From the NCBI GenBank assembly GCA_028023455.1, contig JAQFVV010006718.1:248001-312000 (forward strand): DNA of 64,000 bases. The letters are read 5' to 3'. Below the pieces are notes generated by a model, which was given only the letters and a program-made list of their open reading frames with translations, was not told where the DNA came from and did no database searches. Every line of letters begins with the position of its first letter. The first letter of the stretch is position 1. The position numbers and the translations under genes were made by a program. The stretch comes from Epiperipatus broadwayi. Its lineage: Eukaryota > Onychophora > Udeonychophora > Euonychophora > Peripatidae. Of the stretch, positions 48,488-59,823 are shown piece by piece.

Positions 48488-48528
48488 TCATCTCTACACA
48501 ATATGCTATAAGTGCTCAGATATATAAA

Positions 48529-48555
48529 GTATGAAGATTGGCTATCTTAACATAT
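48529..48555 (+). repeat. Inverted piece of the retrozyme repeat at the head-to-head junction
   Basis: AAAGTATGAAGATTGGCTAT reads in the plus orientation of the family (as at 51260), whereas everything left of it reads minus. It is followed by CTTAACATAT and then LTR B. The remainder of this plus-oriented repeat resumes at 50813, after LTR B. Confidence 0.7.
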
Positions 48556-50808
48556 TCTACCGTCCCCTTTGCCCGGCTTCCTATTAAACCGCCTCCTAAA
48601 AGGGATTGTGAGCTCCAAAACAAACATGATACAGCGTAAAGATTTATTTATTTTTTCTTATATCAATAGTTGTTCATTATCAACACAAAGAGGGCGCCAG
48701 ATACGATGATTTGATTCACAATTTAATTTCTCGCATCACCTTACGTCATATCAAAACGATTTTGAAGTCTAATCCCTGCCCATAAGCTCGAACTCCCAGC
48801 ATAAACCAATAGGGGTCACTCAGGGTCACTGATGAAATTGCCTTCAAGACTATTATTCTGGCAAATGACACAATATTAACCAATGGATAAGAAGATCGGT
48901 TGATTAACAGATCGATCCCCTCCCCGAATGTTCGGTTGGAGGCATCATTAGAATAAACAACTTAGACGTTTATAATATCATCCCCCCTTTATCATACAGT
49001 CCAATAAAATTATTTATACTAGCTCTATTGACATTTACTTATATTTATTAATAATAGGCCCTCCCAACTCTTAAATCTATGTTAACTACATAATAAAGTA
49101 AACATTGTGACTTACGGTACGATGTTTATGAATCGAAATTCAAAAGAAAAAAAACAAAAGAAAATATAAGAAAGACAAATTTAAAAGTAAAATAATTAAT
49201 TGCATGTGAATAAATGCTAACAATAATAATAGCTCCAAAAAAAAATATATTTAATTATAGAAATGATTTGAGGAATGCTCGACTAGTTTAAATTAAAAAA
49301 AATTTATTGATTTAAAAATGAAACATTGGATTAATAACTTTATTTACACGCACATACGCGCATTCTCGCACTCGCACAGAAAAGAACATATTATGCATAA
49401 TAAACATGACTGATAAAATATATTTCCTCTTTTTACATTTTGAAAGTAAGTGTGTTATGTTATCTGCGAAAGAAAATAATAATTAGGATCAAAGTTCATA
49501 ACTGGAAAAGTCCTAAGATTTAAATATGATGGACTATGTAGCATCTGATATTTTTATATTTACGAAAGTTGGGATTACAATAATAAGATTTAAGTATGAA
49601 AGATTACGGGGTCATTTTATATTTGATTTACGAAGTCGAATTTAATTAATTATGAGATTGCCTTTAAGTTTACGTAAAGAATGAATGGAAGCATTATATA
49701 AAAAAAATGTTTACCTAGGATTTTGCTTAGTCTTCTGCTGCTTCTAATTTAGGAGTGGTTCAAACCTGATAGATGATGTTTCCATAATACATGGTTATTC
49801 ATTTCACATAAGTTCAGCGTAGTATGTTTGGACGATTCTTGTATATTAAATGGAACAACGTCCTTAGGACTGATTGGACATTATGTTCGGACGGAACTGT
49901 TGTTGATCATTCATAGCTGTGGAGATGTTCTTGGCGGCGGAGGCGTGGATCCAATCACTGAAGGGTTTCCTAGCCCATCATGACGATCGACGCTCTAAAT
50001 GTTAATTTCACAGTCATCATATTGGATAAAACCGGATAGCAAAAAAAGAGAAAAGTTCTAGTTGCAGCTTCCCGGAGGAATCTAGGAGGGGAAAAACTAT
50101 AAGCACAGCATAAATACAAGCAAAAAAAAAAAAAAGAAAGAGTGTAAAAAGCCTTTTCTTTAGATTTAGGTTCATATTTATATGGGTTGGTTATTATCTG
50201 AGGATCGAATCTCCACCCCAGAGTTCCATATTCTTTGGAGTTGTCATTGGGGTCCTGTATCCTACGTAATGTCCATTCAATCCATATGCTTGAGGCAATC
50301 TTAGGTTTACGCAATCTCATATTACAATCTCAGTTTAGAAAAAATTCATACTTATTCACACCTTTTATGCATAACATGTGTGCGTGTTTGAAGAGAACAA
50401 TTTAACTTACATTAGTTTAAAAGTCGAGCATTTAATCTGTCTCAAAATCACTTCTATAAGCTTTTAACTTTCACTACAGTTATAATTTAAAATAAACCCC
50501 TTTTAATTACCCCCGCGGCATATACAAGTAGAAATCACTTATTGAGATTTAAAATGGCATATTAGTAATACTTTATATTTTATTTTTTTTAGAGAATATT
50601 ATTATAGTAGATTATATGAAAGCCTTAAACTGTTTAATCAGAGAGTATTAACATTTTTTTTTATGGCGAGTGTATTTTATAACGCATTGTTGAAAACCTA
50701 CACGCTTATTTTTCATTATAAGTTGAAAGTGAAAGAGAAAAAAAATATAGAGTGTTTACATTGCTCGTGTGTGTGTGCTTATATACCTGTACCGACTTTG
50801 TCTCGGTA
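48556..50808 (-). mobile_element. Solo LTR B of the ATAT-targeting family, inserted into a retrozyme repeat
   Basis: The minus-strand start is a perfect hairpin TGTACCGA/TCGGTACA with a 7-base loop (50786-50808); the end is ...GGGGACGGTAGA (48556). Flanks ATAT on both sides. TATAAATA (minus) at 50175-50182 is ~630 bp in; TGGCGCC (minus) at 48693-48699 is followed by AATAAA near 48650. The frame at 49970-50320 lies around the promoter and is not a supported gene. 2.25 kb, no coding content. Confidence 0.7.
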
Positions 50809-50812
50809 CAAT

Positions 50813-51562
50813 ATATATATATATATAAGCACTTATATATATGTGTAGAGATGATAATTTGGACCAACTGATATCGCTGGTTTAGATGAAATACGCACAT
50901 TGGTGATTATTTATCTTTTCAATATATATGTTCAGGTGTATCAGTTTATGAGGATAGAGTGGACAGTGGTGGGTCATTCGAAAGTCTGTACTACATACCC
51001 TATATATTACATATAGAGACACAGGTATACAATAAGCCTGTGTTTTGAAGTTATTACAGTAGAGATGTCTGCTCATCCCTTGTATATGTATTAAATGGAT
51101 TATGTCCTGTACATGAGGGGCAGGATTGACCTTAGGTCAACATGGGTGTGACAAAAATCTCAGCCTCAGGGTGGCTTGAGCATTCCATCATCAGATTTTC
51201 AATTAGATGGATAGTTGAAGAGTTGGAATGTAGAGTAGACTGAAGACTGGTTATTAAATTATGAAGATTGGCTATCTTAATATATATCTGAGCACTTATT
51301 ACATATATTTGTGGAAATGTTAATCTGGGCCAACTGATGATCCTGTTGATTTAGCATGAAATATTTATATTGATGATTATTTATTTTTTCAACATATATG
51401 TATTATTTATCTTTTCAACATAAATGTGTGTTAGGTGTATCAGTGTTACCTTGAGATAGAGTTGAGAGTGGTGGGTCATGTGAAAGTTGTGTTCATATAC
51501 CTATATATTTCATATATAAACACAGGTATATATAATAAGCCTGTGTTTCAGTTATTATATAG
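50813..51562 (+). mobile_element. Tandem retrozyme-like repeat, plus orientation (units R4 and partial R5)
   Basis: AGCACTTATATATATG at about 50827 recurs as AGCACTTATTACATAT at 51292, a ~465-bp period equal to that of R2/R3. Blocks such as GGTCAACATGGGTGTGACAA and AATAAGCCTGTGTTT are shared. Hammerhead positions are present but mutated: R4 has lost CTGATGA (CTGATAT, about 50868) and R5 (CTGATGA 51334-51340, GAAA 51358-51361) has a disrupted stem II. R5 is cut off by LTR E at 51562. Confidence 0.8.
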
Positions 51563-53067
51563 TGTGCCAAGGCCAAATTGGCACATGTATATAAAATAAT
51601 TTTTGTCTAAAAAAAATTATTACAAAATAAAAAAAAAATTATTTATTAAAATCTTTTTCGAGTTAAAAAGAGTTTTGAAAAAAAAAAGAAATTAATTGAT
51701 TAAAAGGGAGAGGGGGAGTTTTGTTTAGAAAAAGAGAAAACTGATAGTTCATAAAAGTTAAAGAGTGTTATTATTATAAATTAAAAGCTTCAAAACACAA
51801 ATCTCTTTTCATTTGAATTGAATAAAATAAAAAAATAGTAATTAAAACTAGTTTGATAAGGTATGAGAGTAAAATTATATATGTGCCTGCGAATGTAAAA
51901 TAAATGTATCAGTATTGAATATTATAAATAAATAAAAAAATATATTTAAAAAAAACACACACAGTGGTGCGCTACTAATTAAAAATAGGAAAACAACACG
52001 TTTTGAAATAGCTACTACTAATTAAACAATCAATCAAAAAACACGTTGTCATAGGATTAGTTATCAATGAAATTTGGACAACACTCATTTTGCCGGGGGA
52101 TATTAAAACAAAAAACACTTTGCAGATATAAATAGCTAGATTTTTTATCGGAGTTCCAGTTTATTCAGTCTAGTTTGCAGTGACAGTCTTGATAACAGTG
52201 CATTTCTATTATGAATCCAGAAACAAACAGGCATTCTTGAGCAGCTTTTGGAAATATACGCTTGTGCTCCAGCCTTTTAGTTCAACAAGATCATCAAAAC
52301 CGCTTGTGAAATAATGTCTGCTTAACAACTCAGAAATCCTCCGTAACAAAAATGTTCAACTGTACTCCAAGAAGAAAACCAACAGATTAGCATAAAATCG
52401 CTACTTCAATAAACGTCAAAATCTAACCGGTTAGATATACTCCAAGAGAAGCAGCCAACGCACAAGCAAAAAATCCTAGGTAAACATTTATTTATTATCA
52501 TTTATATGTAATAGTCACAGCTTGTAATTTGTAAATATTCAAGATTCAAATTAAATGAACTCTACCACATATATAAATGAACTATTGATATGTGTGTATT
52601 ATATTAAATTATAAATATGTTAAATTTAGTAAATTAATGTTAGCCCCAATAAATTGTCTTTAAACTTTAAACTTTTATCTGTTGGTCAATTCTTTTTATT
52701 AATCTCTTCATACTAATATTTTATTATTGATTAAAATTAGACTGAGCTAGTTAAGGGAATTGTTTCTAGCGCTGGATTATGAGTCTACTGACCAAATACG
52801 TTGTTTATTTTTGTGAATAGATAACTGGCACCCGGAGTTTACTCTGAAACAAATAAAGTGGTTGGATAGTAGGGGTTTGAATCTAGCAGCTGAGGTGGGC
52901 CATTGTTGATAGCTAAAGCTATCAATAAGATCTCCCATTTTGCTCGAACGTGCCGGTTCGTTCACGTATCCTTTATAAGATTATAAATGCATTATGAAGG
53001 AGCTTGAAACCAGTCAAAACTTATATATACGTGTAAGTAAGTGGTTTCAGTGGTTCAACCCGGTACA
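51563..53067 (+). mobile_element. Solo LTR E with ATAG target duplication
   Basis: Starts with a perfect hairpin TGTGCCAA/TTGGCACA (7-base loop, 51563-51585) and ends CCCGGTACA at 53067. The 4-bp flanks ATAG (51559-51562) and ATAG (53068-53071) are identical, a target duplication as made by Ty3/gypsy integrases. TATAAATAG at 52130 is 570 bp in; TGGCACC at about 52826 is followed by AATAAA at 52852. 1.5 kb, no gene. Confidence 0.8.
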
Positions 53068-53071
53068 ATAG

Positions 53072-54291
53072 ATTATTTTTTTATAATTCCAATTAAAAAT
53101 TCTTTCGTTAGTTGTAATCTTATTGATGTTTTTAATTCTGTCCTGAATATATTGATTTTTTCACTTCGTTTTTATGTTTACCAAAGTGTTTTCAATATTT
53201 GTACTTTTTTTTCCCGTGTCATAGCATCAGCCAGGATGCTTGTACCCGCTAACCCGGGACAACTGCTTGTGGGACAGCCATGCCAATCTCTCAACCTCCA
53301 ATGCTTGATAAAATATTTGTACTCATTTTGAATTTACATCTGTATTTCATAAATGTCAAAAATTAAAAAAAAATTGCACTCCTATTTTTTTGCTTTAATT
53401 TTCGTTAGTACAGGTTGCGATATTAAATGTTGCACAGGGACAATGTACTATTCTGTTATTCCGTAGTCCTTTTAACTTTTTCAATCGTTAATCACAACCG
53501 ATTAAAATGAAAAGTTTGATATCTAATAAAATATTTAATATCAAGTACTGTACAAATTTAGTAATCTGAGTAAGTAAAGTAAAATGACTAGGGCGTCAAT
53601 GATTTTAAAAGTTTTTGAGTGAAGGAACTGCAGCTGAAAAAAGTTTAGTAACTCTTGGTCTAGGAGAACAAGATGTCGATGTTACTTCTCAGCAAGGCTG
53701 CAAATGAATATGCAAGCACAAATAAATAGTAACTTTGTGCCACAACATTATCTTATTTAGTATTATATAATTATTTTCCTCTCAGTAAACCTCATAAAAA
53801 TAATATAATTTTCAGTGAGAATTGGGGGCATTTCATCTTTCGAGACCTTCTGGTGAATAAAACTCAAGTAATCAATGAAGTTTAGGGACAACTACTTTTG
53901 CATTTTCATTTAAAAACTTTATAACATAATTGGGATTTTTCCTTTATCATACTCTATTTAACTGGACAAGTTTGAACTCCTGCAAATACCTTTAATACAT
54001 AAGTGAGACCAAAACTAAGGCTTTGAAAAAATCCATTGCAGGGAAAAATCTCCTACTAACTGGCTTCTCATAGGCATAATCAGCCTTTTCAATGGGCAGG
54101 TGATAAAACATTGATCAGTTTTTCATTTTTATTTTATCTTCTACTTAAAAATGACGAGATATTCATTTATCAACCAATATTAGAGTCAGCTGATTTAAAT
54201 TAACTATAACTCACTATACTTCAAATGCAGATTTGGAAATAGAAAATGGGTAGATTATCATTGCACGCTGAAACTTTTCTTTACAATGATA
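53072..54291. other. Non-genic stretch
   Basis: No recognisable gene or element. Short frames (for example 53041-53331) straddle the LTR E boundary and are not supported. 53220-53310 is locally GC-richer but without motif. Confidence 0.45.
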
Positions 54292-54655
54292 TATAGGGCA
54301 CACACCCTCACACAACCCACCACTATCCTCACTATCTCACAACACTGATACACTTGAACACATATATGTTGAAAAAGATAAATAATCACCAATATATGTA
54401 TTTCATGCTAAACCAGCAATCATCAGTTGGGTCCAGATTACTATCTCCACACATATATGCTATAAGTGCTCAGATATATGTTAAGATAGCCAAACCTCAT
54501 AGCTTTAATGGACAGGCTTCCAATCTACTCCACACTCCAACTCTTCAACTATCCATCCAATTGAAAATCACAGTGATGGAATCGCTCCAAAGGACACACT
54601 AAGGCCAAGATTCTTGTCACACCCATGTTGACCTAAGATCAATCTGACCCCTCAT
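54292..54655 (-). mobile_element. Retrozyme-like repeat, single copy R6
   Basis: Matches the repeat unit from GGGCACACACCCTCACACAA to CAATCTGACCCCTCAT, that is about 80 % of one unit, with several single-base insertions. It contains a hammerhead on the minus strand. 54656-55196 to its right is AT-rich DNA without features. Confidence 0.78.
54384..54439 (-). ncRNA. Hammerhead ribozyme of repeat R6
   Basis: Core CTGATGA (plus TCATCAG, 54420-54426) and GAAA (TTTC at 54401-54404) are intact, stem II is TGCT/AGCA with loop GGTTT, and the stem III segment reads ATACATAT. Stem I has one extra C (ACCCAA). Overall it could still fold, less stably than R2. Confidence 0.65.
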
Positions 54656-55216
54656 AAATTATTTTGAAATTTACAAAAACATTTTAATATCAAATTCTAA
54701 CCAATAAATAAAAACATACATGTATTAGATCTTAAGTAACTTGTTATTTTCATAAAAGTAGTTATATGATTAAATATGTACAAATGCTTTCCAAAAACAT
54801 AGGCTGGCTTTAAACTAGGATTACATTAAGTGAAATCACTTTTAAAAGACCACATTTCTTTATAATTTCTCCAAAGATATATTTCCTTTCATTTTACAAA
54901 ATATAAATTTGGTTATAATCAGAAGTTATATTATACAGTAGACATATAAAAAATGTGTAGTAGGTATAGGGATATGAATTATTTTAATTTTATAAAAATA
55001 AAATAGATATTATAGATTAAAAGATGCAATAATTTTATTTGATAAAATGAATATCTTAATTCATTCATTATAACTTCAGTAAAATTAAAATTGTCTTTTT
55101 TTTTTTACCTGAGTAATCATGAGCATACCTGAGGGATTCCCATTCACCGTCATCGATGTAACCAAATTGCTCTTTAAAACAATCCAATTTCTGATAATAT
55201 ATATATATATATATAT

Positions 55217-57197
55217 TGTAACCCGGACCCCTTTTGCTACTGTGGACACTATTTCTCCTTTTGGCTTTTCTGTTGACGATTCCTGTTTTTACGAACCCGC
55301 TGTGTTCTATCGTCCGAGGTTACATAATGTTTTGTGAAAATAATTTCAAACACATATACACGTACGCTTTTATTTGTTTCATACGTAGATTCAGATTGAA
55401 CCCGAGTAATAGGCGCCAGGAGAACCTTTACAAGCTCGCCACGCACGTGCACATGCTCACTCAACTATATCACAGAACATGCCCAAGCATCACTCCAGCG
55501 GACAGCAAGAAACGAACACAGCAACACTATTTCCGAACTAGATCGCACATTACCGTTAAAACAATATTAAAACACCTTTATCACTGTTGGGCCCGCCCTC
55601 TATATCCCCCAGAATAAATTAATCATAATAACTTAACATTAACATAAGAATTGTATGACAAATATAAACGCTATAAATATACTTAAATCTTAACTAAAAT
55701 ATTAAATGTACCCGTTCAAATTATACAACATAGATCACTCTCGCACTCATTCAACATTATTGAAATAAATTTGAAATTCCAAGCGATCAATAAAAGAATT
55801 ATTAATTAAATGAATGATTTATTTAGAAAAACTGGGTAAATAAAATTATCATGCAGATATATGATTTAGTAAGTCTAGATAACATAATTACGGAATTAGG
55901 TATGAATTTGTACAGATATTTGCTGACTCTTAATTGTACATATGATTCTGGTTGAGTTCTTTAGTGATTCAATTTGGTCATTAGTAATTTTATTATTTTA
56001 CACTTAATGTCTGTAAATCGTTCTCCACTTTAAAGTTATTTTAGCTGGTGCATGAATGTGTGAGCAAATGTTAAAATATAACTACCTGTGGAACGAGAAG
56101 ACTGTAATGGGATCCTGAGCGATGTTTTCTTTAATTCAGCATGTCGGTTCTGGGTGAGGCTTCCAGGGTGTGTGTGGTCCTTGAGTTCATTTTCTCCGAG
56201 GTTGAGAGCATTCTAGGATCGATCAGCGGTGCCAGGTACGAAGGTTCGGCAGCCAAGCCGCGAATTTTGGATTCAGCAACGCATTTCGTCTACGATATCA
56301 CACAAAGTTTAGGTTAAGAAGTCCAAGTACTTAATCAGCAGCTCTGCCAAAAATTTAATAATACTTTCTGCTAAAATTCAAATTAATTTCGCCTTCCACA
56401 ACTCTTAATCAATAATTAATAATTGTAATTCTGATGTCTCTCCAGTTCTGTCTTGCCTTTTTCTTCTCTTCTTTCCCGCCACGACACCTTGAATTTTTCC
56501 TCCAATCTCTGTCATGCACTCATGAGTCATTAGTTCTTATTTGCTAATTAAGGGTCCTCTTTATTCAATGGTTTCTGTGACATTTGCACCACGTGGGAAT
56601 TTAATTTAGTTTTTCCATCTTTTTTTAAGTATTGTTTTAGCTGGAGCCAGAAGTCTAAGTAGTACAATAGCAGTGTACACTTTTTATCACCTCTGTTTCT
56701 AAATTTGGATTGTTATCTAGACTTTACCAACATACATCCTGCTTATTGTTTCAAATTCTCTAAATTTTAATCTACTAATTGCCCCCCCATTCAAAATATC
56801 TTAGATCGCTTGGAATCTTTTAACCTATTGCAGATTAATTAATTTACTTATCTTTTTTCTTTCTTTTTTGTTTAAAAATGATTTAATAAAAAATTTCTAA
56901 TTTGTTCTCGATCATTCTTTTTCTTAAAACGAAATAACAAAAAAAAGCAAACTTACAAATAATGATTATAATAAATTTAATTCCTTAAAAAAAAATAAAA
57001 ACTCTTTTAATTTTTAGTTCAATAAATCTGACAGGTACTCATATATAGCTGCGATCTGCTTTAGAAACGGCTGTTTCTCGTTTATTCTTAAAACAAGATC
57101 GTTTTTTAAAAAGTTTTGTACCTGTCATTTATTTCGTCATTAATATATATCTTTAACTTTCCTAGGTTCAAACCCTATGTAACGCTATTCCGTTACA
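55217..57197 (-). repeat. 3' LTR of element C
   Basis: Same sequence as 59824-61799, with differences including CTGTGGAC against CTGTTGAC near 55240, a 2-nt CT difference near 55600, a 3-nt ATA difference near 55627, and GCAGCC against GCGGCC near 56250. Preceded on the minus strand by the polypurine tract. Confidence 0.9.
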
Positions 57198-57209
57198 TAT
57201 CTCCCCGCC
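57198..57209 (-). promoter_or_regulatory. Polypurine tract candidate of element C
   Basis: Directly before the 3' LTR the minus strand reads GGCGGGGAGATA, a purine-rich run expected to prime plus-strand DNA synthesis. Confidence 0.65.
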
Positions 57210-57263
57210 TGGTGTAGAGTAAAATCCGAGGATTGCGGATTTTAGCTCTGATAAGGAGCCAAG

Positions 57264-57849
57264 TTATTCGGCCCTCTTCAGTGCCCTCGCATTAAATGTC
57301 CCCTTTCCTTGCACATCATCCAGTGACTTGACCCATGTCCTCTTCTCCTTTCGTATGATTCGGGCCCCCAGTATGGTGGCTCTCCAGGCTGTTTGTTCGC
57401 GACTCCGCCTTCCCCTTAAAATTGAATCAGGTGCCCTGCGGTCAGACTTCTCTTTAAACAATTGTGAACGGGGGAAAAAAACTTGAACTCGACTTTAACT
57501 ATTAGGCTTATACCTATACGGACATCTAGGGTATGCCACGATTGACGTCAACGGCCAATGGGTTCCGTGCATCCCTGACAGGAGGCATGGGGATGGACCT
57601 TTCCGAAGTCCCCTATGCAGAATACGCTCAATCTCTAACTAAGATTTTGGAAAGTCTGATCCGCCCAGCAATAACGAAGTTGTGGGAAGTGAGTCGGTAA
57701 GAACTCTCAAAATGGGTTGCACGATTTTCCGCCATTAAGTTGGGCCAGCGTCCTGTGCCAGCCTTCTCCGGGTCCTGCAAGGTACTCCCCAACCAATTCA
57801 CCAACATTCTCTGGAGGGTCGGCACTCTATCCCCTCTTGCAGTATTCAC
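57264..57849 (-). pseudogene. Minor internal coding relics of element C
   Basis: Two minus-strand frames near the 3' end of the internal region (57849-57628 with RMLVNWLGSTLQDPEKAGTG; 57461-57264 with RATILGARIIRKEKRTWVKS). Both have protein-like composition but no identified domain. They may be remnants of gag or pol 3' sequence left after the deletion that removed pol. Confidence 0.4.
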
Positions 57850-58121
57850 TCATTACCCCCCCTTTTTTTTTTCTTAGTCTCTACACACTACAGGCTGCTT
57901 CGCGATCGGTTGGCTTGTTTGTTTCAGATGTTACACCCTAGGCTTTATTTTAGTCATCCCCCCCCCCTTTCTTACTACATTATTAATTAATTCCATTTCC
58001 AATATCATTTCATATCACGGGTCTTTCCATTTCGTGGCATCTATTTCCTAGGTGAGTTCCTTTTCAACGTCTATCTTTGTGATGTCCAGGGTCGTCAATT
58101 TACTTTCCTCCATCCTTTCAA

Positions 58122-58911
58122 TTAGTATCGGTCCGGTGGCACTCGTTTTCTGAGTTGTTCATTCCCAGCCCTCTCTATTTGCACTCCTATCCCTTCTTGT
58201 TCAAATTTTGCCACCATTTCCCCCATCTCATGGATCCCTTTATGATCTCTCCCCAGCATCATGTGTCTGAGGGCGGTTGGCATATTGTGCCTTATTATTG
58301 AAATGATCTGCATCTCCGCCCATACCCGACTTGTGTCCTGCTGCGACCTCTGCTTTCCCCATCTCTTCTCCATCTCTTCCATCCGACTACTCAGATCCCC
58401 ATGTCCCTGGCCTGCTTCCATCCTTTGGATTCTCTGTCCCCACTCTCCCAGTTCCTCTCGGATTTCATCCTGGCGCTGTCTTATTTCGTGACACGACTCT
58501 TCTGTCTGCCTTATTGCTTCCTTCATACCCTCTTGGTGCTTACTTCCCCTCTCTATATCATCAGTTAGGATCTCTACCCTTTCCTTTAGATCGTTCAGGT
58601 CTGACTTCGTCCTATCCATCTCCATCCCATTCTGATCTGTCTCTTCCTCAACTTTGGTTAAACTACTGTCTTCCCCTTTGCCCTCCTCTGACTTCACTTC
58701 CTTTCCCCGGAGCAATTGCCTTGTTTCCTCTTTCCACTCTTCCCTATCTCTCCTACGCTCTTCTCTATCCGCCCTCATTTCGGCCATCATTTGAGTCATC
58801 ATCCTTATCAATATTTTGAGGTCCCCTTCGCTCTCCGTATTCTGTTTCTTAAATTGTATGGGACTCTCCCCCCGTCTGTTCCCACATGCTTTCGTCTTGG
58901 GTTTCTTCCAT
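58122..58911 (-). CDS. Gag-like coiled-coil ORF of element C
   Basis: The main open part (58811-58122) encodes 229 residues rich in Glu, Arg, Met and Gln. It contains MMAEMRADREERRRDREEWK, heptad-like segments (DLNDLKERVEILTDDIERG) and no transmembrane segment or zinc knuckle, and ends RKRVPPDRY. It can be extended to a Met at 58911 (MEETQDESMWEQTG) if one base is removed from the G run at about 58865-58870, so a homopolymer indel probably broke the start. Long coiled coils are typical of gag N-terminal regions in insect LTR elements. It could serve packaging of this pol-less element. The antisense open frames across it are shadows. Confidence 0.65.
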
Positions 58912-59798
58912 CGTTATTTACTTGTTTTGTGATGTGATTATACTAATCCACGGCTCGTCACCTACTACTCCGCTGGTCCCACTGACTGTCTTGTCCTATT
59001 TTCAGATGGTCCTTGCTCTTAAAACTCCCACTGTAAGCCCTCAAGTTTGGTTCCTATCGCTCAGATTCCCAGTTCCCACTGTTCCCCTTTATTTATATTC
59101 AGTAGCTATCGGTATGTGTGCGGTTATACCTATATACTGTTACACGCATCGTTACATATGTAGATACGCTATTCTTTACTTATCTTTTATAAATTTTTTT
59201 TTTTTCGGTGGTTATTTATATATATGTGTTGTTTACGCTCAACGTCCCTTTTATTTTTAAGTAATACACAAACTCCTACAAGATCCCAGTTACAGTTCGT
59301 TCCTTTGTGCAAGAATATAATAATATTAAAATGCGTCTTTTAACGATGTATATATTTTTTCGATTAAAATTATTTGCGGTTAACTTACTAATATAGAAAT
59401 TAATTTATGAATTGCTTCCTTTTACTATATGATATTTTTTTCCACGGAATCCCGCTATTCCACAGCTTTCTACAAATATCAGATATATTCGGATGTTTGA
59501 TTATTTTAATAATTATAAAAGAACTAAATCCCCTTCCCACTCTCTCAAGCAATGTTTAATAATTTGACTTTTAGTGATTATAAAATTTCCCCCCCGCTTT
59601 CATCGATAATTCATTCTGTAATTTCGAGCGCCCTCTCTTCCTTTTTTTTTTTTTTTTTTTTAAAAAATGTCCTCCGACCGCCTTATTTAGGCCGCTAAAC
59701 GTATTTCCTTCTCAGGGTCTCTTTATTTAAATTGACTTTCGTTATTAGAACCGTCAGTTATATCCCCGTCGGTTCTGCCCTTTGAAACAACAGTTTCG

Positions 59799-59816
59799 CC
59801 GCACGTTGACGCGCCA
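59799..59816 (-). promoter_or_regulatory. Primer-binding site candidate of element C
   Basis: Seven bases after the 5' LTR the minus strand reads TGGCGCGTCAACGTG. TGG at the start pairs with a tRNA CCA end, and the whole resembles the TGGCGCCCAACGTGGG-type PBS of gypsy elements. I cannot name the tRNA. Confidence 0.6.
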
Positions 59817-59823
59817 AATGTAA

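Larger units (their letters stand above)
47877..48528 (-). mobile_element. Tandem retrozyme-like repeat (units R2 and partial R3)
   Basis: Unit R2 (47877-48338) starts GGGTATATGGGCACAGACTT and ends at the next GGGTATATGAGCACAGACTT, giving a 462-bp period; R3 is a second, partial unit to about 48528. Each unit contains a hammerhead on the minus strand. Tandem ~0.2-0.5-kb units each with a hammerhead and no ORF match the architecture described for retrozymes, whose RNA is self-cleaved to unit length and circularised. At 48529 the sequence flips to the opposite orientation. Confidence 0.8.

Noticed and set aside
48838-48870. Another CTGATGA box
   Set aside because: No stem II and no GAAA follow; it is inside LTR B and not hammerhead-like.
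49970-50320. 116-codon minus-strand frame that could look like a gene
   Set aside because: It overlaps the TATA box and start region of LTR B, contains a long hydrophobic low-complexity middle and matches no family.
58261-58937. Overlapping plus-strand frames in element C
   Set aside because: They are proline/serine/leucine-rich mirror frames of the coiled-coil gag-like ORF on the minus strand, which has the protein-like composition.
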